From assembly GCA_035041965.1 (NCBI GenBank), contig JAPYMA010000912.1, positions 1-64,000 on the forward strand: a stretch of 64,000 nucleotides of DNA, read 5' to 3'. Positions 22,490 through 35,000 of this stretch are shown one piece after another. The notes beneath the pieces are model-generated. The model was not told the origin of the DNA, did no database searches, and was given only the letters and a program-made list of their open reading frames with translations. How positions within the stretch are numbered: the first letter of the stretch is position 1; every line of letters begins with the position of its first letter. Origin of the DNA: Anisakis pegreffii. Its lineage: Eukaryota > Nematoda > Chromadorea > Rhabditida > Anisakidae. The position numbers were made by a program, and so were the translations under genes.

Positions 22490-25400
22490 TGTCTTCGAAG
22501 AACTTGCTTTCGTAACGGTTCATTGGTTCACTCAGTCCTAACAAATATTTCACCATTCCATTACAGTCTCTTTGAAATTACCTAATTCAATTTGTACTAT
22601 TCCATCATTTGTTTCCATACATAGTTTCAATTAAACATTTGAGACGTGTGCAACACAAACGTCTGTAAATATTACGAAAAGATGTCTACGAATCCGTCTG
22701 TTCGAGCTTTAGCGTTTCTATAGGCACTTTCCGCACAGCACTTCGATACGTCATCTCGAAACCGGAATGAAGACAACCAAACTGATTCCGTATTAGAATC
22801 AAATTCCTCTGTTCGTTTCAATTCTTTATATCCACTTGTCACTTCCCTTATTGCACATCACATTCGTGTCTCTCAGCTATTGTTGAGGGGCTTTCATTCC
22901 CGCAAAAATTATCTGTCTTCATTCAGAAAGTTATTATGATCTGTCAAATGCAACTTGATGCAACAACATAAGCAGACATTTGTGTGTGTTGTTGTTGAGT
23001 GTGCAACTGGATTACCTGGAGCATCAAAGCCAAAAAGTGTGGGTGGTTAGCTGATATTTAAGGAATCTATCTGCGTTTGACAAAACAAAACGAAACGCAA
23101 TGACCAATAGACAAATTTGCATCATATGATGTGATTGCACTCGCGATAAACTAACGAAATCAAGTAATTTAGCTTGGTGAGTGAATGAAACGCGTTGTTC
23201 AGTGCGACTAACTTGAAATTGCTGCAAAACGAATCTGGTTGTTGATTACTTTCAGTGTGCTGATTGTTTCGAAAAACAATTTTGTTGATATCACTGATAA
23301 GCTATCAATTTTGCAATGCAAAAATAACTGACAACTTCAAAAAACAGCAGACATAAACAACATTGACGTAATCGTCGAAATGATGACTTTCAGCGTTTGT
23401 CATCTTCAAATCCACTCAAATTGTATCGTGAGTGGATAAATAATCCCTACCAATGATAAGTTTGCGTTGAAATCAATGATAACTGAATGATATGTAATCG
23501 TATAAAATCACTTCAATTGATTTCTGCTCATATACTTTGTATTGTTCATTCCAATCGAAACACCCTATCAGATTCAGCCGTTTACTGAAGTCATTAATCT
23601 TTTATACGTACACTCAATCTATAGTGTCGACTTGATCCAGCTCCGTTTCGCCATCGCAGAGCATGCAAGATCACAGCGTTGAACTTATCGCTCAGCTGTA
23701 CGACGACAACGCTATGGCTTAGCAAGCTTACAGCAGCGAGTACTGATGATATACGTTGCTTGGGGCGATATATCAATGAATGGATATGAGCAGATCAACG
23801 CAATAAAACGATATTATTGCATTTATCCGCTCAAACGAATCCACAAATCACTCGTAACATTTCTTCAATAGACGTCTCCTCGTTCATCTTCTCGCGTTCC
23901 TGTTCATTAACTTTTGTTGTGCGTTCCACTCTTGAATGTTCAATCTCGTGTTTCGTTTCTTCATCCCGTCATCATTTCAATAAGTCGCTCTTCACTTGCT
24001 ATGCTTAACGTTCATATTAAACTCTACATTTATTTTGACTCGCTGAAGTGCTACCGATAAACAACTTTTAGAAATTGTTCACTTCTATTCCCTTCTACGA
24101 GCCTTCAACGAGTCTATTTTGTTTGGGTGGACCACTTTCCCATTCCCTTATTCCCGGGAATCTTTCGAGTTAATCGTTTGCGTTTGTATTTTACTGTTTC
24201 ACCGTGATTTTTGACTTCATAACATATCTCTGAGTTTAATTTGATCTTGGAACAAATTTGGGCAAGTATCCTAGTATAGGTTGTGTATAGCCAAGTAAGA
24301 AATTTCGAATCGTCTTCAGTTTATCCTCATTCGGCTTTCATAGTTTCAGAATTGCTGACCACTACAAAAATGATCTACCCACTGTAACCTCGTATTGTTC
24401 GTGCTGAAATTTATTCTTCACGTTTTATCGATTCCTTACAAATATAATATTTTTTTCACTGTTTCTTATGAATCTTTTTCCTAAAGATTTCACTCGTGCT
24501 GAACATGTTTTTCTTCTGGAATCATACTGTGGTTATTTCAAAACTATGGTGATAGTCAAAATAAAACTTTCCCAACGAAATGGCTTCGGGTCAACACAGC
24601 TTCAGAAATCTCACAATTGCCTATACATAGCCATTTTTGGCTTGGAAATAAAAATTTGTGGATAATTTCAAAAAATAAGAACAACATCTGATATAATTTC
24701 ATACGTTGCACTTAATAGTTTATTGCAGGTGAGTCTATAAGTTTATCGAAAAAATGAGATTAGTTTTAAAGGACTCACATCAAGATGGGCAGAAATTTTT
24801 TCGAGCAATTGTTTCATCTGCGGAAAAAACACTTTTTACAAAGTGCTTGGTAACTGATATTCCTGTTCACCGAATACTTTGATCTCGTATAACCAATGAA
24901 AGCTTTCCTACTAATTCAATGCGTCGTCAGTTGTGAACAACCTGAAAGATGCTATTGTTGAACAATTTTCGGTCAATTCTATCAAAAATTCACCAATTTA
25001 TTATGATTTTACACTTGTCTAGGGTTCGTCAAAGAATTTTTGTTGTTTTTTATTTGAAAACCAATAATTTGAAAAAGAACCAATGTCTCGGATTCATCAA
25101 ACAACGCGTTATGATCAGTTTTTCATCACGTCTCATTCGACGAACCATTAGAATATAGTATTTGAAAACCAATAATGACTAACGATTTCTTTGAGCTAAC
25201 CCGTGCTACTGTGACCTTATTTTAGGCGAACGAAAGTGTGGATCCGAAAAAAAAACTACTTTCTCTTGCAGTGTATCTTGAGGAATTTTCGCCAATTTCC
25301 GATGAGCTCAGAATGATCTCACAATCAGTGAAGATCGTATCAAATTCTCTTGAACAGTACTGAACTGAAGCACTCTTCTTCATGAATTGAATTTACAAAA

Positions 25401-25758
25401 AAAACCACATTCAAAATGAGGCTGTTTATGCCTATATATGCCTATGCCTGCATGATTATTCACGTATTCACAACTTATCGAACAGTTTTTCCTTAACATC
25501 TGATTTTTGAATCGAAAATTGAAATTTCACACGTACGTCGCACATTGTTGCGTTACGAGTGAAGTAACTACAAAGTCGTTTCGAATGCTTTCTCATCACT
25601 ATCGCTTTGTAGATCAACACCGTATATCTAAAATTTTATTGCCTTCATATTCACCGAATAGTTTTGACTTTCAGAAATAAGCTAACAAAAAGCCGCACGA
25701 CTGCAAACGATTCGGAACGCTTAGTTATGACTTTTTTGATGTATCTTCGATGTAATTG
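22490..25758. other. Intergenic between CFAP36 and the four-pass membrane protein gene
   Basis: AT-rich, with scattered 60-70 codon frames on both strands that lack ATG starts or splice context. Nothing recognisable as coding, RNA or mobile. Ends in a taattgcag acceptor at 25761. Confidence 0.45.
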
Positions 25759-25833
25759 CAGGATTTTGGATAATTCGCTCGATCCAGTAAAGAAGTCTCT
25801 GTTTCATCTTCAACGATAAATGCTCTATCTAAA

Positions 25834-28270
25834 ATGATGGTTCAAATAGCAACACGAGCCATGAATACTACCGATGGTAGTAGGGAACGAACCTGCTGCA
25901 ATTGCTGGCATATCAAGCATGGCACAATTGTGCTGGGATTGGTCGAACTCGTCGGTGTTTCGCTGTTGTTCGGCGGTACTGTGAATAAAATCATTTTCAA
26001 AAATAATCTCACTGTTTGTCAACAAAACAAACCATATTTTATACGGTAAGTTAGTGTCGTTGTTTTATCTTGCGGTCATTCCACCTTTATTACCTGGATT
26101 GGCCAGGCTATCAAACGTTTGTAACGTTGCTGGCCACAATGCTCACGTTTCCGTGCACATTGTTTTAGCCTCAATTTACGCCACCCCGCTGGCTAGGCGA
26201 GCAGGCCAACCGAACGAACACAACCGAGTAATTAACTAGTTGCCATGAATATTTTGCATAATTAATCGTAGCCAAATATCAATCCAATAAATAATCATAA
26301 CTCTAGTAATATAAATATTCCGTCGATCGCTCGCAGCGGTTGACAGAACAACCAAGTGTGAGATTACGCAGCATTAATGACCTGAAATTCATTGAAATAG
26401 CCTATTTCATGGGCATTCTCGTTTCATTCGATTGGATCCTGGTTTGAGCTGAAAATAGATTGGTCAGGCCGGAAAAAAGATGGAAATCGGCGCTGTTGAT
26501 CCTTTGAAAGAATCCAAATCTTGTTTATGTTCCACTACGATGTAGAGAATTAATTGTGTGGAAAAATTTGCAGGCTCTTCGAGGACTGCCTTATGAAGGG
26601 GTTTTCACACTTCGATTGGACGTTAGGCGGCGACTATTTGCTTGCCTTCTTATTAACGCTTACATTTTTTTGTGTAAGTTCTCTTGAACTTCTTCTCACA
26701 GTTAATTAATCTGTCTCGTCGAACCATTACAATAACACCTGATCAACTCAATCTTATCATTTTCTCAAGTATCATTGAATTAATCTCCATTCAACCAATC
26801 GCATTTTTTCTACTCTCCGTGAAATTGCCGCTAACAAAAAAGGCTCATTCTGACTTGTGTGAAAAGTTTTGATTGTTCTGATTGTTTAAAATATTACGTG
26901 AAATGAATGAATCCAGTTTCGCCCAAAAAATACCTCTGTATATAGGAATAAAATTTCGAAGCAGCATTTCTACGGTTGAGTGATTGTTTAACGAAAATGC
27001 AGAGGTTTGATCCGTATGTAGACTGAATGAGCTCAAATTTCAGATTGTTTTACTTTTTCTGGGAATTGTAAGAAGGTCACCGATGATGTTGGTGCCACAC
27101 TTGATTATACAGGCGATTGGTCTAACGTTTTCATTGGCTTATTTTGTACTTTATGCATGGACCTATTTCTACGGTGACATCTACATGCGGCAGAATGAAT
27201 TCATGGTATACTGCACGCGATTTCTCATTTAAAAATACCTCCCCATCTATGGATAAGTAACCGTTATTCGGTATTTCGGACTTCTAACAATCATGAAAAG
27301 CGTGTGGCTTGTCGATATCCGTGCACAATTTCATTCCATTAAGACACGTTTGAGTGAAGTAGGCATCACCAGGCTGCCACAAACCACCCGATAACGTATG
27401 CTACGTGCCTTCTCGATGGATGCATTTCGCATTGGCAAAAGTTAAAAAAGCGCTAAGTGTTAAAGGTCTGCTGATCCATCAAGTTTTTTGTTTCAGCTTC
27501 AATCAATGCTCGAAAGAATGTGGTTAGCGTCTCTGCTGCTGATGTTGGCTATTTTCGAGTTCTATTTATTCTTCACTGTCATCAAATGCTGTCTATATCT
27601 TCAGGTGATTCTCTAGTCTATGTTTACTTCGAATCCAATATTCAGTAGCGTCTATCAATCCCCACAACCGAAAAAAAACAAGCAAACAAACACTGAACTG
27701 AAATGTTCTTGAAAGAGTGATGCACTCTCGGAATGATTACAGATTAGTTCAGCAGTACGGTTTGTTGTCGTTGATTGTAAGTGATATAACGAGTTGAGCG
27801 TTTCATTCGTCGACATTTCATCCGACCTCAACAACATCATTTCAAATGTTTTACTCTGATTGAATATGTGTCAATAACGAAACAATTGCTCGTAGTGTTG
27901 CTGCTGCTGTTGCCGTTGCCTCAATTGATACTCTCTGATAACAATTACACCTAGCTCTCACCGTTGAAATTTTCCAAAAATCACCATTGCACTGCAACAC
28001 ATCGCTATTGATGCGAATGCACTCTGTCCAATTCAATAACAACAACTAAACTGGAAACGCCTAGTTGTTGTTAAAAATAGAAAGTATTTTTGTTAGAAAT
28101 TCTTCCATTCTGACAAGAAGAACAGCAAAAAACATGTGCTTAATTCAACACATTTTGAATTTTCACGTAACATTCCCTGCCTATAGGTGAAGGAATTTCC
28201 TCGTTCGGGACTGCCGCGATCCACTCATGCTGACTTGCCACTGCTATCAGCACACATCCGCACATGCTAG
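25834..28270 (+). CDS. Four-pass membrane protein, DUF7027/LAPTM4-like nematode family
   Basis: Five exons (25834-26045, 26574-26673, 27044-27205, 27497-27604, 28187-28270) join in phase to 221 residues. The N-terminus has the CCNCWHIKHGT motif directly before TM1 (about 29-50), as in the nematode DUF7027 proteins related to lysosome-associated LAPTM4. Further hydrophobic spans lie at about 91-112 (LLAFLLTLTFFCIVLLFLGI), 118-145 (HLIIQAIGLTFSLAYFVLYA) and 164-190 (LLLMLAIFEFYLFFTVIKCC). The tail ends with HADLPLLSAHIRTC, containing a DXXLL-type endosomal sorting signal. The likely site is endolysosomal membrane; the precise function is unknown. Two adjacent ATGs (25834, 25837) are possible starts. 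An acceptor at 25761 precedes them by 72 bases. Family assignment is by motif layout, not by alignment. Confidence 0.8.
26089..26353 (+). repeat. 265-bp interspersed repeat, copy 1 (in an intron)
   Basis: Runs from attacctggattggccagg to gacagaacaacc and lies inside intron 26046-26573 of the membrane-protein gene. It matches 55493-55756 (same strand) and 63215-63473 (opposite strand) at high identity, sharing gctggctaggcgagcaggcc and ccaataaataatcataa. No coding capacity; probably a nonautonomous element. Confidence 0.85.
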
Positions 28271-28395
28271 CAGTAGAATTCTCCTCTTGTGATCATATTT
28301 GTGTGAAGATATCAATAGTTTGTCAGTTGACAAATTGCAAATCGCATGGGAACGTTCAGTTGCGAACACGTTTAACCTTCACATCATCAGATTCC

Positions 28396-28456
28396 CCTCT
28401 TCCAGAAATGTGTATATGTTGTCGAGCGATTTTGACTACTTGAGGAGATATAGCTG
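28396..28456 (+). repeat. 61-bp direct repeat, copy 1
   Basis: cctcttccagaaatgtgta...gagatatagctg recurs at 28634-28694 with two differences. Lies just downstream of the membrane-protein stop codon. Confidence 0.75.
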
Positions 28457-28633
28457 GTTTTCTGAAGCTATTTCAAGTAGCTCGGCGGCGCTCGTTCCAA
28501 TACATTGTATCACTATTGATCAATGTGCACATTACTATAGAGGAATTAGAGTGACCATTTTCAAACTAACCGTCCCCTCAGGTTTGCCCAGTAACATGGC
28601 AATTTCATCATATCATTAGATTCCCCAGTTTCT

Positions 28634-28694
28634 CCTCTTCCAGAAATGTGTATATCTGGTCGAGCGATTTTGACTACTTGAGGAGATATAGCTG
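28634..28694 (+). repeat. 61-bp direct repeat, copy 2
   Basis: Second copy of 28396-28456 in the same orientation, 238 bases downstream. Sequence just upstream (cat..agattcccc) is also partly shared. Confidence 0.75.
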
Positions 28695-29421
28695 TTGATG
28701 AGATTTTTGATATCATTTCGCTAACTCAATGCTTAGATAATAGATGATTTAAAATATGCTGGTGAATATGGTAGTGATGAATTGAAATGGTTTGATTCCA
28801 TTTGATAAACTAGCACTCCACTTGATTTTGAGTCAACTAGCCAATTAATTTAAAAAAAACAACAACATCAATCCGTCAAAAAACATTTGGAATGTTTTAT
28901 CTCACGAAACTTAACCAATCAACAAATCAAAAACGTTATAATTACACCAACGTTGGGCATCGATTAGTCTACATCTCTACGGATTTTAATCGGAATGAAT
29001 TTTTTGGATACTTCCGCATCACAGTGACGAAAGATCATTGAACAGCAAGCATTTATCAAATAAGTAAAAGCACACAGTCTGAAAGTAAAAACAACCATCA
29101 ACATGGAACCTTAACATATTCTGTACGCAACATCATATCTGCTGAGTACAGATAAATGCTGTTGCTGGGTGGAATGCTAACCGGATAAGCACACAGGCCT
29201 TATGTGCCGAATCCTGCGCATGCACTGAAGTTATCTCAATATCGGATTTCGAGACGGATTCTGGGTAGTGAGGGTGACGATTCGATCGAATAAATGTGCG
29301 TACATGTGACTGTTCTTGCAAGCATTCTGTGGTGTACAAGCACTGTTGAGTGGTTCGAGTAGCAGTTTTGCGATGGATTTGTTCATTTGTGACTTAAGAT
29401 ATAAGCTTAAGCTGGTTGTAG

Positions 29422-31528
29422 GCACTCAAGAACGAGCGATTACGTCGGATACGTCAATTTGAAGAGTGCAGCAAACGAGTGCGGGATGCGAAGCAGAACG
29501 GACTGTGGCGAAGTACAAGTTGGGGTGGTGGATTCCAAGAGGTTTCATTCAAGTCAATTCAATTCATTTATCATATTCACTGTATTTTGTTATTTTTTTA
29601 AAAATGTTTTCGGTTCACTAAAAAATCTCGCAAAGTGCATACAATTAAATAAGTGTAGATATTCGCTCGACAAAGCTTATTTATTGACGTGTCTGTCGGA
29701 GGAAAGAAAATAGTTGGAAAAAACGAAAATAAAGCAATACTGATAATGAGTGAATAACAAATGGTAATGAGAATAACTGAATATTAAATGAAAACTGTGA
29801 ACGTAGATGCTGCTGTCGTTCAGTGTAATCTGAGCTTCGTCGGAAGTTCATCTGTAATGATTAACCGATCATTGAAGTTGATCATCGAAGCAATCATCAC
29901 GGATGGTTTTTCTGAGGTCCTGAACAGCAGTAGTAATATTCATCCGAACTTCAGCTCAGTCACGCACAGAACTGCGTACACTCTTGTACAAATAGCTAAA
30001 CGTGATAGGTAGCGCTAGGAGAATTTCAACACATTCAGTTATTGCGGTATTGAGATGATTCGTGTGGCAACTTCGATATTCTTCCGAAGCAATTGGATTT
30101 CAGTACAAGGGACAATACGACGAAGATAATCTGTGGAATAAGAAACGTGAGAAGAAAGATAAACCAATCGCACACGTTCAATGGAATCTACAAGCGAATC
30201 GCGAGCAATCCTTCTCGTATGCTGACGACTCGCTAAAGGAATCAACACGGAAAGGCAATAACAACAAAACTATGGAACAACTAACTGTACCATCCAGAAT
30301 CATACTACCAAAAACCTCGGCATCTGCTGACAATTCACCAAATCTATATCGAGCCAACAATTTCAGTTCTAGTAAAAATACGTCAAGTAATACCGCGTCT
30401 ACAACGATCACTTTTACCTCACAGGTCCCGAACTCAGTTGAATCTACGAATGCTATGAAGAACAAGCAGTTACCAAGACAGACGCTAGCTGTGATGAAAT
30501 CAGCATCTACATCACAAGTGAAGCTGGAACGAATCGGAGTAAGTTCAAACAATCATTTTTCATTCAGCTAACTTTTTCGTGGATGAAGAAATCCCATGGG
30601 GTATTCAAAAACGCACAGATGAAGTGCTTTACGGTGAAGCATTTCCATTCGAAGCAATATGTGATTTTCTGATAGCTCAGTTCCTTCACGATCGAAACTC
30701 GACGCATTTGATGACCTTTCTTGGCCAAAATACGAATTTGTATGACCTCAAAATGTAAGCGTCCATCATATCGCAATGATCTCCTTCGTAGATCAATTGC
30801 TTAGCGTGGTAGTCTCCTGGAATGAGCATATTCACTAATTGTAAGCAACAAAATATGCATGATATGTATCAGTCTGATAGGCCAGAATTTTCAGCACGAA
30901 CATTACGCGAAGAGAAAAAATTCTGGTGGTCCTGCAGCTAGCGATATGCAAATCAGCGATCAACAGTTGAGATCGTCACCAAGGTCGAACCGAAGTGCAG
31001 CCACCAAGAACGATGCATCGAGGACGTATTGTATGAGTTTTGCTCCTTTTGCATCAGTTCCTTGATACAGCTCATCTTGTGACTCACATCTCATACGATC
31101 AATGCAATCAGGTCGATGTGTCAGATTGCTTAATAGATCATCGATTTTCGTCAACTACATGCTTCTGAACGATCTGCTGAACGAAACCAATCTCCGATTT
31201 TATCATTTCTATGCGTTGCATCATCTGAACTAATGTATTAATTCGGATAAGTGAACAGGATGTTTCACAGAATGGACTTTTGACTAGGAGATGGAGATTT
31301 TCAGCTGGTGATTCGTCGAGTGGAACGGAAGTGAGAAGACTGAATGGAGATGTCCGTGGCAATCCGCCAGATGTACCCTATCAGCGTATAGCAGATTCTG
31401 CGACGTCGTCGTCAGTTTTGAGCGGTCACGAGAACCAAGGCAATAGGTCACCACATCACAGGCATCACCATCATCACCACCATCATCCTCGACTGGACTC
31501 GGCCAATTACAGTGGTTCGCACGATTGA
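29422..31528 (+). CDS. Unrecognised basic/Ser-Asn-rich protein with C-terminal histidine tract (5' end not found)
   Basis: Four exons join in phase: 29422-29541, 30104-30538, 30895-31030 and 31305-31528, each bounded by good AG and GT sites. The first encodes a charged helix (LRRIRQFEECSKRVRDAK) and NGLWRSTSW; the second begins YKGQYDEDNLWNKKREKKDK and then becomes Ser/Thr/Asn-rich; the last ends with a 12-residue stretch that is almost all histidine, then DSANYSGSHD and stop. No family was recognised. The initiating exon must lie before 29422, ending in phase 0, but none was found between here and the previous gene. A further exon-like frame at 31832-31932 (ending KKVSVVSKYEC) follows an attttcag and could be an alternative last exon. 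Most of the protein looks disordered. Confidence 0.7.
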
Positions 31529-32040
31529 TTGATTACGTTTACCAGAACAAAATTATTTCCAAGCAGAATCAACACTCATCTTAAGGGCTGCAAATGCTGT
31601 CACGACATTTACTTACCCACATTTTCAGTATAAATAGAACCAAAAGCCTCAGTGCAAATCTCAACAAAATATAACTTCGTGCATCGTTGAATCACTATGC
31701 ATCAAGTCAAAATATATTTTTCATATTTCCGCTCAGTTTTGCCCCTCAAATCATCAGATACTTATCGTTACGTTCGCATCATTGCTTGGTGACGATAATA
31801 TCTTCATCAGTTTGCACAATCATATTTTCAGAGCAAGTCTCACCGTCAAGGCAAAACGCTCCAGCGAACGAACAAAATCCGATAAGGACACCGCTGAAAA
31901 AAGTTTCCGTTGTGTCAAAGTATGAATGCTGACACTTCCTCCAAACTTGGTGACATTCCATGAAATTTCTGACGATCCCGTCATGCATTCGTTGTATTAT
32001 ATTGTAAATTGTTTTTTGCTTGCTTCGTACACTTTCAAAA

Positions 32041-32046
32041 AATAAA
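32041..32046 (+). terminator. Polyadenylation signal AATAAA
   Basis: Hexamer 513 bases after the stop at 31528 and about 110 after the alternative terminal frame at 31832-31932. Either transcript could use it. Confidence 0.45.
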
Positions 32047-35000
32047 GTATTTTAAATTTTATCGCATCAACAGCAGTTAATCGTTGATTTTCGCATTCAT
32101 CAGCAGGTCTTTTCACATTTTCTATCTATTCATAACTGATTATCGCATCAACCGCATTCAGTTGTCATATTCGCCATTTCTAAGAAACAAAAATCGCATT
32201 TCAGTCTTTTTTTAGTGAAAGTATTTCTTTATTCACCCTCACAAGCAACCTAACAGATGTTTTCGGTTGTATTGCTACATCATCACTGAGTTTATTGGTG
32301 ATAATCGAATTGCTGTGAATGTAGTCACACTGTTGCTCTATCGTTAATCAACTTATCGAAATTTTTTTATTCAACTCAATTCCATTGTACTTTCGATTCA
32401 ACTTTCTTCGTAACTCAAAATCGGTGACAGGGATGAATGATGACATTAGACAATGTGTGATTATTTATGTTCTCATCGTTATTCTCTTTATAGAAACATC
32501 TCTATTCGTGTCAACGTTGTTAATGCTGTTATTATTATTGTTGTTATTATGAGAGTATTCGTTGTTCTATTCCTTATATGTGTACAAAACTGTCGTGTTC
32601 AATATGGTGAAATGAGTGAAAACCAGTTATTTGAGTCTATCAGGAGGTCTACCCTTATAAAGACTTTTCATCTAAGCGCTGTTGGTCGCTCACTGGCTGC
32701 CGTATGCCAGTAGTAGTAGTAGTAGTATCACTGCGGCGTTGGCCTCCAATATTATTCAAGAGCTTTTAGCATGTATTTGTGATTGATTAAGATCATTCAT
32801 GCGAAACCAATTGCCGGGTTCTGACTGTTTTAACCGAAGAGTTTTGACGACCTTCAAATTTCAAACTTCAAATTTTAATTAATTCAATCTATAAACAAAC
32901 AACATACATCAGAACTTCATTGCTCAACAATGCAGCGATCAAATTTCATCAGATTTTCAAAATTTCAGCACGCATACATGTGATTGCTTCTTCATTCGTT
33001 GTTAGCGCTGCTGTTATTGTTGTTGTGGTTATTATTGTGAAACTCAATAGTTTTTGACAGAACACAAACAAAATGATTGAAGAGTGATCTGGATGCATTT
33101 CGTGATTAGTTTTGATGATTGAGATGATAGTTTAAGGGGCTGGCAGCAATTGGCTCACACATTCATACGTTCGTTCAGTCATGTGTTGATATTGCCGCTT
33201 CCTTATTCACTGCTCAAACCAATATGGGGCTTTGGCTGATGGAACGAGGAGAACGAGAAGGAGGAGATTTCATTATGGCTCATTTCGTAAACAAACAACT
33301 ACTTCACTGAACATGAATCGCTCGCTCAGTTTCTGTTATAGTCAGGGATGAATGTTGTTGTTTTGATGTTTTGGTGATGGATTCTAAGTGCTTCCTTCCT
33401 CCTTTCTACTTTGATGATAATCACTCGCGCACATTCTATAACCCATCTCATTCATGATCCCATCCAGCTAAACACTCATATTCTTATCAATAATAAATGA
33501 ATGATGTGAGATGGTGATTAAAGAACGAACGAGCGAGTCAGCGTGTGATTCTGTACGACTCTGAGGAAGTTATTCGAACGATTTTGAGCCGACTCACCCA
33601 ATTTCATCGCACTCATTCACGTATCTGCTTTAATAAATGTTTGAATTGATTGTGAGCATATTCTGTTTTTGAGAATTCTCACAACAATTTAGTGAGCACT
33701 GTCGAGTTGAAGTCATTTTATGCTGCATGCTGCAGAAAGACCTCAATTTTCTTTTTTTTTCGCAATATGGAATGCTCTATATTAAGTCGTTAGGAGCATT
33801 GAAAAAGTTCTGAATTGCCTTCAAATTGCTGTGATTCAACAAATTGGTTGCAATAAACTGGTAAAATTATACTATAGGAGAATCGATTGACTCATTTTAA
33901 CACAGAGTACTTTCTGGTGATCAATCAGAATATAATTACTGCATTCATCGATCGCGTTCCATTGTGCTGGTCTTCATCGTAATGTGCTCGAATGTTAACC
34001 GAGGTAAACTTCATCTAGATTTTCAGCAGGGACTGGAACATCTGATGATGAGAAATGTTCCCTAACAATTATGGGTAATGAACTGCGTTTTCTAACTACG
34101 ATCCGGGATGGAAACGTAATTTGGAGTTGTGATGAAATGACAAATCGAAATCAGTTCTTTTAAAGTTTCGAATAAAACTCTATGGTGTTGAACGATGAAT
34201 AACATTGTAAGCAGTGAAGAAATGTGGAGAATTTAATGATAGCCACAAATAAAGTTGCAAAATGTGGATTCATCATCGGAACAAAACCAATTCTATGATG
34301 TTTACCGAAAGAATGCAAAGTAAGTGCAAGACTTTGATAGGCAATATACGTATGTTGACCAGATTCAGAGATTGATCCCTAGAGATAGACGACGACGATG
34401 AATATGGCAAGCAGCAACACGTTCAGCTACTAGTAAAAGCAGCTGTTCGGTGACACGTTGTTTGTCTGTAAGCGACCGACCACCGTCCTCAGAGCGCTCA
34501 ACCTAATCCCTTTATTACTATCACAACATTGTGAGTGCGGCTTTATCGTTGTCCTTCAGTTCTCTTATTGCTTACATTAGCTGCTGTTTCATTGTTGAAG
34601 TCAGCCTGTTGCATTTCTAGTCCCACAGCAAGCGTTTTGCGCAATCTCAAGAATCTGGGCCACTCCACCGTTGATATGCCGCAGAAATTTTTCAGTTTAG
34701 CCGGGTTTTCATCTCACCATGTTAATGTGATCAATCATGCTGATTTATTGTTTCCTTAACTCTGATGTCGAGCCATAAAAATTGATTTTGCTCTTGATAA
34801 CTTGAAAATATTTTATTCATTCCCAATGCAGATGGATAAATGATATCCATTTGTGAACCACCGTGCTGCAGGTAAAAACGTCATCTATTAGCATAGAACA
34901 TAAATCAGCAAAATGCGATATGTCAGCGATTATTCAGAGCTTATGATGGATCGTGCAAGTAGTACTTATATTTCAATCGGATGATATACGATCTAACGTA

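Noticed and set aside
30178..30552. 124-codon minus-strand frame
   Set aside because: Shadow of the plus-strand exon 30104-30538, which has both splice sites and correct phase with its neighbours.
34535..34759. 75-codon plus-strand frame with a signal-peptide-like start
   Set aside because: Starts at GTG with a stop just upstream, no ATG, no convincing acceptor; hydrophobic run likely chance in T-rich DNA.
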